From: Bacillus sp. ISL-41
Lineage (GTDB): Bacteria; Bacillota; Bacilli; Bacillales; Cytobacillaceae
Assembly (NCBI RefSeq): GCF_018613235.1
Contig: NZ_JAGGQP010000009.1
Span: forward strand, 1 to 40,401
Reading direction: 5' to 3'
Length of the DNA: 40,401 nt
Under the pieces are notes generated by a model. The model saw only the letters and a list, made by a program, of their open reading frames with translations, was not told where the DNA came from and did no database searches. This document shows, one piece after another, positions 1 through 7,208 of the stretch. The stretch's first letter is position 1, and every line of letters starts with the position of its first letter. The position numbers and the translations under genes are program-made.

Positions 1-18
1 CGTTCGAGGACTTAACCA
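1..18 (+). rRNA. 23S rRNA, 3' end only
   Basis: The first 18 bases match the conserved 3' terminus of Bacillus 23S rRNA (TCGAGGACTTAACCA). Only the tail of the gene lies in the window. The 5S rRNA and tRNA array downstream in the same direction confirm that this is the end of an rRNA operon. Confidence 0.85.
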
Positions 19-23
19 AAAAC

Positions 24-145
24 GAAAAGTGTAGGCGACTGTTCAGCCTCGACAAGTGCTGGAGGGCCAGCAGTTGAAGTCGTTCTTTGACTTCAGCGGA
101 TGGACCGAAGCAATCTCGAGAGGCTAGGAGCCGAAACTGGACAAT
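24..145 (-). repeat. Interspersed Bacillaceae-type repeat in the 23S-5S spacer
   Basis: Read on the minus strand this begins GTCCAG, runs through CTAGCCTCTCGAG and a GCTTCGGTCC motif, and ends near CTACACTTTTC. The same end motifs occur at 26720-26805 and 28721-28758 in this window. This copy looks the most complete. It contains internal inverted repeats, such as GAAGTC paired with GACTTC, and would fold in the precursor rRNA. No ORF is present. Confidence 0.6.
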
Positions 146-239
146 AATTACTCGTTTCTCTTGAATTCTTCTTACACATTATCTAGTTTTGAGGGAATAA
201 AAGCTTTTCATTAAGTGAAAAACTTTCTTAAATTTTCTC

Positions 240-267
240 TTGCAAAATGCATAAAAGACAGTATAAT
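240..267 (+). promoter_or_regulatory. Sigma-A promoter in the 23S-5S spacer
   Basis: TTGCAA (240-245) and TATAAT (262-267) are separated by 16 bp, and the predicted start lies about 15 bp before the 5S gene. A 7-bp inverted repeat (AAAGACA / TGTCTTT) brackets the -10. The promoter could make the 5S-tRNA part independently of the main rRNA promoters. It is predicted from sequence only. Confidence 0.55.
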
Positions 268-288
268 AGATATTGTCTTTAAAAAAAT

Positions 289-405
<117 letters not shown>

Positions 406-472
406 AGGATGCATTTTCATCCAATCTTCAAAGATGTGGATCGCGTATCCAAGTCGGAGAAATAATCATTAT

Positions 473-547
473 TCCGCAGTAGCTCAGTGGTAGAGCACTC
501 GGCTGTTAACCGAGCGGTCGTAGGTTCGAATCCTACCTGCGGAGCCA
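473..547 (+). tRNA. tRNA-Asn (GTT)
   Basis: Cloverleaf with a TCCGCAG/CTGCGGA acceptor stem, anticodon GTT in CTGTTAA, GGTTCGAATCC T-loop, and encoded CCA. First tRNA of the array. Confidence 0.98.
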
Positions 548-551
548 ATTT

Positions 552-643
552 GGAGAGCTGTCCGAGAGGTCGAAGGAGCACGATTGGAAATCGTGTAGAC
601 GGTCAACGCTGTCTCAAGGGTTCGAATCCCTTGCTCTCCGCCA
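552..643 (+). tRNA. tRNA-Ser (GGA)
   Basis: 92-nt class II tRNA with a long variable arm, anticodon GGA in TTGGAAA, GGAGAGC/GCTCTCC acceptor and encoded CCA. Confidence 0.97.
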
Positions 644-659
644 TAGAAACTTTATATCT

Positions 660-734
660 GGCCCCTTGGTCAAGCGGTTAAGACACCGCCCTTTCACGGC
701 GGTAACACGGGTTCGAATCCCGTAGGGGTCACCA
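660..734 (+). tRNA. tRNA-Glu (TTC)
   Basis: GGCCCCT/AGGGGTC acceptor with one G-T pair, anticodon TTC in CTTTCAC, and encoded CCA. Confidence 0.97.
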
Positions 735-737
735 AAT

Positions 738-813
738 GGAGGATTAGCTCAGCTGGGAGAGCATCTGCCTTACAAGCAGAGGGTCGGCGGTTCGATCCCG
801 TCATCCTCCACCA
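738..813 (+). tRNA. tRNA-Val (TAC)
   Basis: GGAGGAT/ATCCTCC acceptor, anticodon TAC in CTTACAA, and encoded CCA. A short hairpin (TTTTCAC gaa GTGAAAA) follows at once. Confidence 0.97.
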
Positions 814-844
814 TGATTTTTCACGAAGTGAAAATAATCTTCAA

Positions 845-868
845 TTATTACCGTCGCGGGGTGGAGCA
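845..868 (+). repeat. Duplicated 5' part of the tRNA-fMet gene with leader
   Basis: These 24 bases are repeated exactly at 985-1008, where they form the leader and first 14 nt of tRNA-fMet. Here the sequence leaves the tRNA after the D-stem and runs into about 116 bp of non-tRNA DNA (869-984). That DNA contains pairing segments GAGCAA/TTGCTC and CCGATC/GATCGG and an AGCTT/AAGCT hairpin. It is a tRNA fragment, not a functional tRNA. Confidence 0.75.
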
Positions 869-994
869 ACGAGCGTTACTTCACTGTATGAACTGCGAGT
901 TGTACCGATCGAGCAGCAGCTTGAATAAGCTTCCTGAGATCGGGACAGTCATTGCTCTCAAGGAGCATGCACAAAACAATATCTTTATTACCGT

Positions 995-1068
<74 letters not shown>

Positions 1069-1071
1069 TCT

Positions 1072-1147
1072 GGTCCCGTGGTGTAGCGGTTAACATGCCT
1101 GCCTGTCACGCAGGAGATCGCCGGTTCGATCCCGGTCGGGACCGCCA
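1072..1147 (+). tRNA. tRNA-Asp (GTC)
   Basis: GGTCCCG/CGGGACC acceptor, anticodon GTC in CTGTCAC, and encoded CCA. It almost abuts tRNA-fMet. Confidence 0.97.
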
Positions 1148-1156
1148 TTTTCATTA

Positions 1157-1185
1157 AGTGCTCAGTAGCTCAGTTGGTAGAGCAA
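1157..1185 (+). repeat. Duplicated 5' part of the tRNA-Phe gene
   Basis: The stretch from 1157 resembles 1290-1318 (leader AGTG plus the first 25 nt of tRNA-Phe) with one base missing and one substitution. After GAGCAA it enters about 105 bp of hairpin-forming DNA: GCAAGTTGC pairs with GCAACTTGC, GACC with GGTC, and CCTAAAC with GTTTAGG. The complete tRNA follows. The layout is the same as at tRNA-fMet. Confidence 0.75.
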
Positions 1186-1292
1186 GTTGCTCACATCTCC
1201 GAGTAAGCTTCTGCGGCAACTTGCGAGAAAGACCGAAGGTCATTCGAGCAAAGGACCTAAACAAGTAAAGGTTTAGGATGCAATATTATAGT

Positions 1293-1368
1293 GGCTCAGT
1301 AGCTCAGTCGGTAGAGCAAAGGACTGAAAATCCTTGTGTCGGCGGTTCGATTCCGTCCTGAGCCACCA
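1293..1368 (+). tRNA. tRNA-Phe (GAA)
   Basis: GGCTCAG/CTGAGCC acceptor, anticodon GAA in CTGAAAA, and encoded CCA. B. subtilis trnD, from memory, has tRNA-Thr after Phe. Here the 71 nt before tRNA-Tyr contain no tRNA. Confidence 0.97.
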
Positions 1369-1439
1369 TATATACAATACCTGGCTATTCAGGGAATTTG
1401 AGAAAATGGGTTTTTTAACATCAAAAAAGATGTTATAGT

Positions 1440-1524
1440 GGAGGGGTAGCGAAGTGGCTAAACGCGGCGGACTGTAAATCCGCTCCCTCAGGGTTCGGCG
1501 GTTCGAATCCGTCCCCCTCCACCA
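1440..1524 (+). tRNA. tRNA-Tyr (GTA)
   Basis: 85-nt class II tRNA with anticodon GTA in CTGTAAA, GGAGGGG/CCCCTCC acceptor and encoded CCA. A TAACATC/GATGTTA hairpin lies just upstream. Confidence 0.97.
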
Positions 1525-1532
1525 CTTAATAT

Positions 1533-1606
1533 AGGGGTATAGTTTAAAGGTAGAACGAAGGTCTCCAAAACCTTTGGTGTGGGTTCGATTCCTACTACCC
1601 CTGCCA
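1533..1606 (+). tRNA. tRNA-Trp (CCA)
   Basis: AGGGGTA/TACCCCT acceptor, anticodon CCA in CTCCAAA, and encoded 3' CCA. Confidence 0.97.
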
Positions 1607-1616
1607 ATTTTATAAT

Positions 1617-1693
1617 GGCGATTGTGGCGAAGTGGTTAACGCACCTGATTGTGGTTCAGGCATTCGTGGGTTCGATTCCCATCAGTCGCCCCA
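1617..1693 (+). tRNA. tRNA-His (GTG)
   Basis: The eight-pair acceptor includes the extra G(-1) opposite C73, the hallmark of tRNA-His. Anticodon GTG lies in TTGTGGT. CCA is encoded. Confidence 0.97.
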
Positions 1694-1733
1694 TTATAAT
1701 TCACAAATGTAATAATAAGAGCATATAATATAT

Positions 1734-1808
1734 TGGGCTATAGCCAAGCGGTAAGGCATCGCACTTTGACTGCGACATGCGTTGGTTCGAATCCAGCTAG
1801 CCCAGCCA
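1734..1808 (+). tRNA. tRNA-Gln (TTG)
   Basis: TGGGCTA/TAGCCCA acceptor, anticodon TTG in CTTTGAC, and encoded CCA. Confidence 0.97.
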
Positions 1809-1814
1809 TTTTTT

Positions 1815-1889
1815 GCGGAAGTAGTTCAGTGGTAGAATACAACCTTGCCAAGGTTGGGGTCGCGGGTTCGAATCCCGTCTTCCGCTCCA
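1815..1889 (+). tRNA. tRNA-Gly (GCC)
   Basis: GCGGAAG/CTTCCGC acceptor, anticodon GCC in TTGCCAA, and encoded CCA. Confidence 0.97.
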
Positions 1890-1898
1890 AAAATATAT

Positions 1899-1973
1899 GG
1901 CGGCATAGCCAAGTGGTAAGGCAAAGGTCTGCAAAACCTTTATTCACCGGTTCAAATCCGGTTGCCGCCTCCA
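1899..1973 (+). tRNA. tRNA-Cys (GCA)
   Basis: GGCGGCA/TGCCGCC acceptor, anticodon GCA in CTGCAAA, and encoded CCA. Confidence 0.97.
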
Positions 1974-2015
1974 CTAACTCATTAGTGGCAGCAAGAAAGC
2001 AAGACATTTTAATAT

Positions 2016-2100
2016 GCCGGTGTGGCGGAATTGGCAGACGCGCACGACTCAAAATCGTGTTCCTTCTGGAGTGTCGGTTCGACCCCGACCACCGGTACCA
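2016..2100 (+). tRNA. tRNA-Leu (CAA)
   Basis: 85-nt class II tRNA with anticodon CAA in CTCAAAA, GCCGGTG/CACCGGT acceptor with a terminal G-T pair, and encoded CCA. Confidence 0.95.
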
Positions 2101-2152
2101 CTTTTATTATAAACAGGATTTCCTGTTTTCTTTATTTCATAAAGATATGTAT

Positions 2153-2226
2153 GCGGGTGTAGTTTAGTGGTAAAACCTCAGCCTTCCAAGCTGATGATGA
2201 GGGTTCGATTCCCTTCACCCGCTCCA
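2153..2226 (+). tRNA. tRNA-Gly (TCC)
   Basis: GCGGGTG/CACCCGC acceptor, anticodon TCC in CTTCCAA, and encoded CCA. Last tRNA of the array. Confidence 0.97.
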
Positions 2227-2238
2227 TACATACGTGAC

Positions 2239-2290
2239 TAACGCAGTATGTCGTTTCCAGAAAACGATATGCTGCGTTTTTTCTTTTCTT
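2239..2290 (+). terminator. Terminator of the rRNA-tRNA operon
   Basis: A long stem (AACGCAGTATGTCGTTT with AAACGATATGCTGCGTT, one G-T pair) and short loop are followed by TTTTTTCTTTT. Confidence 0.93.
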
Positions 2291-2493
2291 TGATTTCACA
2301 GTGTTTGAGATAAACGTAAAAATTCTGCTTAAATTGAAAACGACCCTGAATTCTTTAAGAATAAGAGGGATTTTTCCGTTTATTTAATCTAAATCGTTGA
2401 ATATGTGTCTTATTTTTTGCAGTTAACCGGAAAGTCTCCGCTTATGAATACTCATACCTGCATGATAATCACCAATGAATGATCATCATCCCA

Positions 2494-2520
2494 AAAGAAA
2501 AAGGATGCATCAGCATCCCG
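2494..2520 (-). terminator. Terminator of the B3/4-domain gene, overlapping its stop
   Basis: On the minus strand GGGATGC TGA TGCATCC TTTTT forms a hairpin and T-run. The gene's TGA stop codon lies in the hairpin loop, so translation ends inside the terminator. Confidence 0.8.
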
Positions 2521-3178
2521 AAATTCTATATGTGCCTGATCCGCCATGGATTTGGATAAACATGTTCATTAGTGACTCAGTCATTTTTTGCATGCTTTCT
2601 GGAGAAGATGAAGGTCTTAAATAGACGATCTGCAGGGCGTTTGTTGTTTTTTCAGTAACTGCTGTCCTTTCTGAATCAACAAATGGACTTCCGAATGGTC
2701 CTTGTTCATCAGCAGAGATAATCAGGTTCGCCAGGTTATTAGTTCTTCCATTTAAACCTGTGTATTCTTCGTTTTCTTCTCCTATTTTAATCGTTACATT
2801 CCCCACTAGCTTATCACTGTCATAAACGCCTATTGGAATTTGATATTCAAGTGAGAAGAAATTATTTAAATCTATCGCGCTATGTAGGGGTTGGAGATAA
2901 TTCTGCTTTGCCACACGGCGGTAAAGGGCTTCCGCTGAGTGTCTGTAGCGGTTAGGATCCTTTCCAGTTGTTTTGAATATTGCCCGCCATTCTTTGATGC
3001 CTTCGAGATCGGTTACATTTTTTTCTAGAAGTTCGAAGTAAATAGATTCCTGGAAAAGCTGGAGCCTGCCTTTTAACATTTGCGGGGACTCGCCAACCTG
3101 GATGTCTTTATACTGGATGATTCCGACTGAAAATCCGGGAATTAGATCACAAATCGCCTTGGAAACTTGAATTTCCAT
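2510..3178 (-). CDS. B3/4 domain protein (PheT-like tRNA-binding fold)
   Basis: The 222-aa protein resembles the B3/4 domain of the phenylalanyl-tRNA synthetase beta chain (COG3382 type). Visible features are the central LYRRVAKQNYLQPL and IDLNNFFSLEYQIP segments and the glycine-rich GPFGSPFVDSERTAV region near residues 170-185. Stand-alone proteins of this type are thought to bind RNA or edit mischarged tRNA, but their substrate is not established. The ATG at 3178 was chosen because GGAGGTGG lies 6 nt upstream; the longer reading to 3217 has no ribosome site. It is monocistronic and divergent from queG, with about 100 bp between them. Confidence 0.8.
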   Translation of the reverse strand: MEIQVSKAICDLIPGFSVGIIQYKDIQVGESPQMLKGRLQLFQESIYFELLEKNVTDLEGIKEWRAIFKTTGKDPNRYRHSAEALYRRVAKQNYLQPLHSAIDLNNFFSLEYQIPIGVYDSDKLVGNVTIKIGEENEEYTGLNGRTNNLANLIISADEQGPFGSPFVDSERTAVTEKTTNALQIVYLRPSSSPESMQKMTESLMNMFIQIHGGSGTYRISGC

Positions 3179-3281
3179 TGATTCCACCTCCAAATCTGCT
3201 TTAAAATAGTTTATCATAAAAGTAATTTGCTTTTAAATTTATGGATTGAAATATAGATATCAAGCAGGAAGGAGGACACCT

Positions 3282-4439
3282 ATGGATACGGCAACCTTAA
3301 AGAAGGATATTATTGCTTACAGCAAAACGATTGGTATCGATAAAATTGGTTTTGCTGCTCCATCTGCCTTCGAAGAGATGAAAGTCAGGTTATACAGGCA
3401 GCAGGAACTTCAATATCAATCCGGGTTCGAGGAAAAGGATATTGAGAAGAGAACGGAGCCTTCGCTGATTTTTGACCGTCCTAAATCAATCATCTCGATT
3501 GCACTAGCTTATCCTTCAAAGATGAAGACGAAAGTTGTCAGCAAGAAGGGAGAACGGCGTGGAATCTTCTGCCGTGCATCCTGGGGGACGGATTACCACG
3601 CGGTCTTAAGGGATAGGCTGAAAAAACTGGAGGAATACATTGTATCGAAGGTACCTGATGCGAGGTTCAAGTCGATGGTCGATACGGGTGAACTTGTGGA
3701 CAGGGCTGTTGCCGAACGGGCAGGGATAGGCTGGAGCGGCAAGAACTGTTCGATCATCACACCGGAGTTCGGTTCATATGTTTATTTGGGTGAGATGATC
3801 ACGAATATTCCATTTGAACCGGATACGCCAATGGAGGATCGCTGTGGCAGCTGCAATAAATGTGTGGATGTCTGTCCGACTGGAGCCCTTGTACAGGGAG
3901 GGCAGCTGGATGCGCAAAAATGTATTGCCTTCGTGACACAAACAAAGGGCTTTTTAGCAGACGAGTTCCGTGAAAAGCTTGGCAACCGTTTATATGGCTG
4001 TGATACTTGCCAGACAGTTTGTCCTGAGAATAAAGGAAAGGATTTTCATTTCCATGAAGAAATGGAACCTGACCCTGAGATTGCGAAGCCCCTTCTTAAA
4101 CCTTTACTAAGCATAAGCAATCGGGAGTTCAAAGAAAAGTTCGGACATGTATCTGGTTCATGGCGGGGGAAAAAGCCTATCCAGCGTAACGCAATCATTG
4201 CCCTTGCGCATTATAAGGATGATACAGCAATACCTGAATTGATCATGGTAATGAAGAATGATCTGAGACCAGTACTCAGAGGGACGGCAGCATGGGCACT
4301 TGGGAAGATTGGCGGTGCTGAGGCGTTGGAGGCTTTGAAGCTTGCTTCTGGTGTCGAGAACGATGAGGAAGTACTAAATGAGATTCAGAAGGGCATGGAT
4401 TTTTTCATGGATAGCTCAGAGACGAATATAACTGTGTAG
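3282..4439 (+). CDS. queG: Epoxyqueuosine reductase QueG
   Basis: The enzyme reduces epoxyqueuosine to queuosine at tRNA wobble position 34 using cobalamin and two [4Fe-4S] clusters. The 385-aa product has the VDTGELVDRAVAERAGIGW segment with the catalytic Asp near residue 133, a first cluster motif CGSCNKCVDVCP from residue 188, and a second, CDTCQTVCP, near 240. A C-terminal HEAT-like stretch (ALAHYKDD...AAWALGKIGG) is typical of the Bacillus form. The start is the ATG at 3282 behind GGAAGGAGG; an upstream in-frame ATG at 3246 lacks a ribosome site. It is followed by its own terminator. Confidence 0.95.
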   Translation: MDTATLKKDIIAYSKTIGIDKIGFAAPSAFEEMKVRLYRQQELQYQSGFEEKDIEKRTEPSLIFDRPKSIISIALAYPSKMKTKVVSKKGERRGIFCRASWGTDYHAVLRDRLKKLEEYIVSKVPDARFKSMVDTGELVDRAVAERAGIGWSGKNCSIITPEFGSYVYLGEMITNIPFEPDTPMEDRCGSCNKCVDVCPTGALVQGGQLDAQKCIAFVTQTKGFLADEFREKLGNRLYGCDTCQTVCPENKGKDFHFHEEMEPDPEIAKPLLKPLLSISNREFKEKFGHVSGSWRGKKPIQRNAIIALAHYKDDTAIPELIMVMKNDLRPVLRGTAAWALGKIGGAEALEALKLASGVENDEEVLNEIQKGMDFFMDSSETNITV

Positions 4440-4441
4440 GA

Positions 4442-4472
4442 AGGATGGATTTTATAAATCCATCTTTTTTTA
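4442..4472 (+). terminator. Terminator after queG
   Basis: GATGGATTT/AAATCCATC hairpin with a TATA-centred loop and a seven-T run. Confidence 0.88.
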
Positions 4473-4526
4473 TGCGTGAAATCCTGGAACGCTTCATAAA
4501 TATGAATGGTGAAGGGAGAGATGAAT

Positions 4527-5420
4527 ATGCGTGAGCAACTGCAGGAACTGTTGGAACAGCGTGTCCTTCAATGTGTTTCCATGCCGAGGAATCAATTGCA
4601 CGAGTGTCCAAGTATAGAGCAGAAAAAGCAGAGTTTTGCCAACAGATCTGCTGAAATTGTAAAAGCAAAGGCAAATGGCAGGGTTGAAGAAAAATTTGAA
4701 GATAAAGAGAATGCCTCGATTTTATATGAGGTTCATTTTCAGTATTTGATCAAGCAGCGGGGTCTATTTTACATGGAGGAGGAAGTGGAGAAGAGGCAGG
4801 CGGAATTTTACAAGGGGGTACTGGTAAAGGATGAAAAGCTAAATGAGATCAGAGAGTCCTACGGCAGCGATGAAGCGTTGCCTGCTTTTGCGCAGCAGGA
4901 GGGAGACCGGGAGAGGAAGGGCTTCAGATACGACAGGCTGAAGGCCGTCCAGTATGCAGAAAGATGGTGGAATGACTACAACCCTGCATATAAGAAGTTC
5001 GAGGTTGATTGTACAAACTATATCTCACAATGCCTGCATCAGGGTGGAGGGCCGATGCGCGGGTATCCAAACCGCAGCAATGGCTGGTGGATGCAGAATG
5101 ATAACTGGAGCTTCAGCTGGTCAGTAGCCAATGCGATGCGCTGGTACATCCCAGGGTCCAAGCTGGGCTTAAGGGGGAGAGAAGTAAACGGTGCTGAAAA
5201 ACTAAAGCTTGGTGATGTCATCTGCTATGATTTTGAGGGAGATGGCCGTTTCGACCATACTACAATTGTTACGGGACATGATGCTGATGGCATGCCGCTA
5301 GTCAATGCTCATACGTATAACAGCCGGATGCGATATTGGGCTTATGAGGATTCGACTGCTTATACCCCGAATATTAAATACAAGTTCTTTACGATTACGG
5401 ATGATTACGACGATATTTGA
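4527..5420 (+). CDS. Amidase-domain (Amidase_6) protein
   Basis: The 297-aa protein has two parts. The N-terminal ~140 residues are charged and helical. The C-terminal half is a putative amidase domain of the Amidase_6/CHAP-like kind: NYNPAYKKFEVDCTNYISQ with candidate nucleophile Cys162, a tryptophan-rich middle, then GDVICYDFEGDGRFDHTTIVTG with a candidate His, and VNAHTYN. Such proteins may act on peptidoglycan amides. No signal peptide is seen, so cytoplasmic or spore-related action is possible. ATG 4527 follows AAGGGAG by 8 nt; ATG 4521 is also possible. It stands alone between queG and trmL. Confidence 0.82.
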   Translation: MREQLQELLEQRVLQCVSMPRNQLHECPSIEQKKQSFANRSAEIVKAKANGRVEEKFEDKENASILYEVHFQYLIKQRGLFYMEEEVEKRQAEFYKGVLVKDEKLNEIRESYGSDEALPAFAQQEGDRERKGFRYDRLKAVQYAERWWNDYNPAYKKFEVDCTNYISQCLHQGGGPMRGYPNRSNGWWMQNDNWSFSWSVANAMRWYIPGSKLGLRGREVNGAEKLKLGDVICYDFEGDGRFDHTTIVTGHDADGMPLVNAHTYNSRMRYWAYEDSTAYTPNIKYKFFTITDDYDDI

Positions 5421-5453
5421 TGACTAAATGACACTCATACGGCGCCATTTCTT

Positions 5454-5481
5454 TTGCTGAGAAGGAGTGTAGTGGTATAAT
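5454..5481 (+). promoter_or_regulatory. Sigma-A promoter of trmL
   Basis: TTGCTG (5454-5459) and TATAAT (5476-5481) with a 16-bp spacer, giving a leader of roughly 25 nt before the trmL ATG. Confidence 0.65.
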
Positions 5482-5510
5482 AGCTTTAGTTTTTAACAGA
5501 GGTGAAAGTC

Positions 5511-5990
5511 ATGGCATTGCATGTTGTATTATACCAGCCGCTCATACCGGCAAACACTGGCAATATTGCCCGCACATGTGCTGGTACCGATACCGAGCTT
5601 CACTTGATCAGGCCGTTGGGATTTTCAACGGATGACAAGATGTTGAAGAGGGCGGGTTTGGATTACTGGGATCATGTTAAGATTCACTATTATGATTCGC
5701 TTGAGGATTTTTATCAACAGAACGAGGGCGGAGAATTCTTTTATGTGACCAAATTTGGCAAGAAGGCGCATTCCGATTTTGATTATAGTGCAGCTGAAAA
5801 GGATTTCTTTTTTATTTTTGGCAGAGAGACGACAGGACTTCCTAAAGAAGTGATCGAAAACAATATGGAGACATGCCTGAGGCTGCCTATGAATGAAAAT
5901 ATCCGTTCTTTAAATCTGTCTAATACGGCCGCGATTTTGATTTATGAAGCGCTTAGGCAGCAGGACTATCGCGATTTGCGTAAATACTAG
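5511..5990 (+). CDS. trmL: tRNA (cytidine(34)-2'-O)-methyltransferase TrmL
   Basis: A SPOUT-fold methyltransferase that methylates the wobble ribose of tRNA-Leu. The 159-aa protein matches the family length and shows the three SPOUT motifs: PANTGNIARTCAGT near the N-terminus, FIFGRETTGLP around residue 100, and LPMNENIRSLNLSNTAAI toward the C-terminus forming the SAM-binding knot. ATG 5511 follows AGAGGTG; an in-frame GTG at 5502 lies inside that ribosome site and is rejected. Single gene with its own promoter and terminator. Confidence 0.95.
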   Translation: MALHVVLYQPLIPANTGNIARTCAGTDTELHLIRPLGFSTDDKMLKRAGLDYWDHVKIHYYDSLEDFYQQNEGGEFFYVTKFGKKAHSDFDYSAAEKDFFFIFGRETTGLPKEVIENNMETCLRLPMNENIRSLNLSNTAAILIYEALRQQDYRDLRKY

Positions 5991-6016
5991 GAGGCCTTTT
6001 CAGGTCTCCTTTTTGG
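5989..6016 (+). terminator. Terminator after trmL
   Basis: GGAGGCC paired with GGTCTCC (one G-T pair) across a TTTTCA loop, followed by TTTTT. Confidence 0.8.
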
Positions 6017-6121
6017 CATGCCTATGTGCCAGCTGGTATTTTGAAGACGAATGAGTACTTTGCCGTGAATGAAAATGTTACTTTTCAGGTTATACATATT
6101 CCAGAAGGAGTTGTTATTTAA

Positions 6122-6871
6122 ATGAACCAGGTAATCGAGACTCTCTTACAGCATCGTTCGATCAGGCGTTTTACGGATACACCGCTGGATCGAGAACAAA
6201 TTGAAGCAATTGTAAAAAGTGCCCAGGCGGCATCTACTTCGAGCTTTATCCAGGCGTATACAATCATTGGTGTTACGGATCAAAAAAAGAAGGACAAGCT
6301 CGCTGAAATTGCAGGGAATCAAGCTTATGTTGCGGCAAATGGACATTTCTTCATTTTCTGTGCGGATCTTCACCGCCATAAGGTCATAGCAGAGATGGAA
6401 GTGTCAGATCTGGATGACTCGATTGAGAGTACAGAGAAATTCATGGTTGCCTTGATCGATGCTGCTCTGGCAGCCCAGAACGCCGCTATTGCGGCCGAAT
6501 CCATGGGATTGGGGATTTGCTATATAGGCGGAATACGGAACGACCTCGAGGCGGTAAAGGAGGTTCTGAAGACACCAGAACATGTTATTCCGCTGTTTGG
6601 CATGGCAGTAGGATATCCTGACCAGGACACGGACGTAAAGCCGCGTCTGCCTCTCGAGCATGTGTATATGGAAAATGAGTACCAACAGGACAGGGGTGTG
6701 CTTGAAAAGCAGCTCCGCGACTATAATACCACTACTTCAGAATACTACCGGGAAAGAACCGGAGGAAAACGTGAGGATACCTGGACGGAACAGATGGCAA
6801 AAATGCTTGGGCGAAAATCAAGGATGTACATGAAGGAGTTTGTGGAAAAACAGAATTTGAATAAAAAATAA
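6122..6871 (+). CDS. Oxygen-insensitive NADPH nitroreductase (NfsA/NfrA type)
   Basis: FMN-dependent, two-electron NADPH reductase of nitro compounds, quinones or flavin. The 249-aa length fits the NfsA/NfrA family. The N-terminal HRSIRRFTD motif binds the FMN phosphate, AASTSSFIQAY is the following FMN segment, and the ESMGLGICYIGGIRN motif lies near residue 135. B. subtilis NfrA1 and NfrA2 (YcnD) are the nearest known relatives, and I cannot tell which is the orthologue. The C-terminal TSEYYRERTGG helix is typical of the NADPH-using group. AGAAGGAG precedes the ATG by about 10 nt. Monocistronic. Confidence 0.93.
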   Translation: MNQVIETLLQHRSIRRFTDTPLDREQIEAIVKSAQAASTSSFIQAYTIIGVTDQKKKDKLAEIAGNQAYVAANGHFFIFCADLHRHKVIAEMEVSDLDDSIESTEKFMVALIDAALAAQNAAIAAESMGLGICYIGGIRNDLEAVKEVLKTPEHVIPLFGMAVGYPDQDTDVKPRLPLEHVYMENEYQQDRGVLEKQLRDYNTTTSEYYRERTGGKREDTWTEQMAKMLGRKSRMYMKEFVEKQNLNKK

Positions 6872-6884
6872 TCATAGAAAAGTA

Positions 6885-6918
6885 AAAAAGCTGCCAATCG
6901 GCAGCTTTTTATTTTTTG
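6885..6918. terminator. Bidirectional terminator after the nitroreductase gene
   Basis: AAAAAGCTGCC aatc GGCAGCTTTTT followed by a T-rich tract. The converging small gene at 6909-7004 ends within the T-run, so the same hairpin can serve both strands. Confidence 0.9.
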
Positions 6919-7004
6919 TTGACTCCCGGCTTATCATCGTAACCGCCTGTGAAAATAGCAGCTAGAAATGCAATACTTACGCCTATAATTAGGATTAGTT
7001 TCAT
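6909..7004 (-). CDS. Small membrane peptide, 31 aa
   Basis: This minus-strand ORF begins MKLILIIGVSIAFLAAIF, a single hydrophobic helix, and ends with a short charged tail (GGYDDKPGVNKK). A strong AAGGGAGG ribosome site lies 9 nt before the ATG, and the gene ends on a shared terminator, so it is probably real despite its size. I recognise no family. The helix-plus-polar-tail layout is common in small Bacillus membrane proteins. It has its own upstream region shared with the divergent prkA. Confidence 0.6.
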   Translation of the reverse strand: MKLILIIGVSIAFLAAIFTGGYDDKPGVNKK

Positions 7005-7208
7005 GTATGTAAGCCTCCCTTTTTATCGTTTTGTTCATATAGAAATCATTATATCCTATTATGCTGCAACTGTGAAGGATGGGCTTATTTTTTCCTTTAG
7101 GAGGTAAAAAAGGACAATCATCCTTGCAGAACGTTTACGCATGTTCAAATTGTTTGCTGCATAGAATTTATTAATCGTCTCTTGATAACGCTAGATGGGG
7201 AGGTCCAT

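Noticed and set aside
24-145. Bacillaceae-1 RNA motif
   Set aside because: That motif needs two hairpins with RUCCU loops near rRNA genes. I could not find these loops here.
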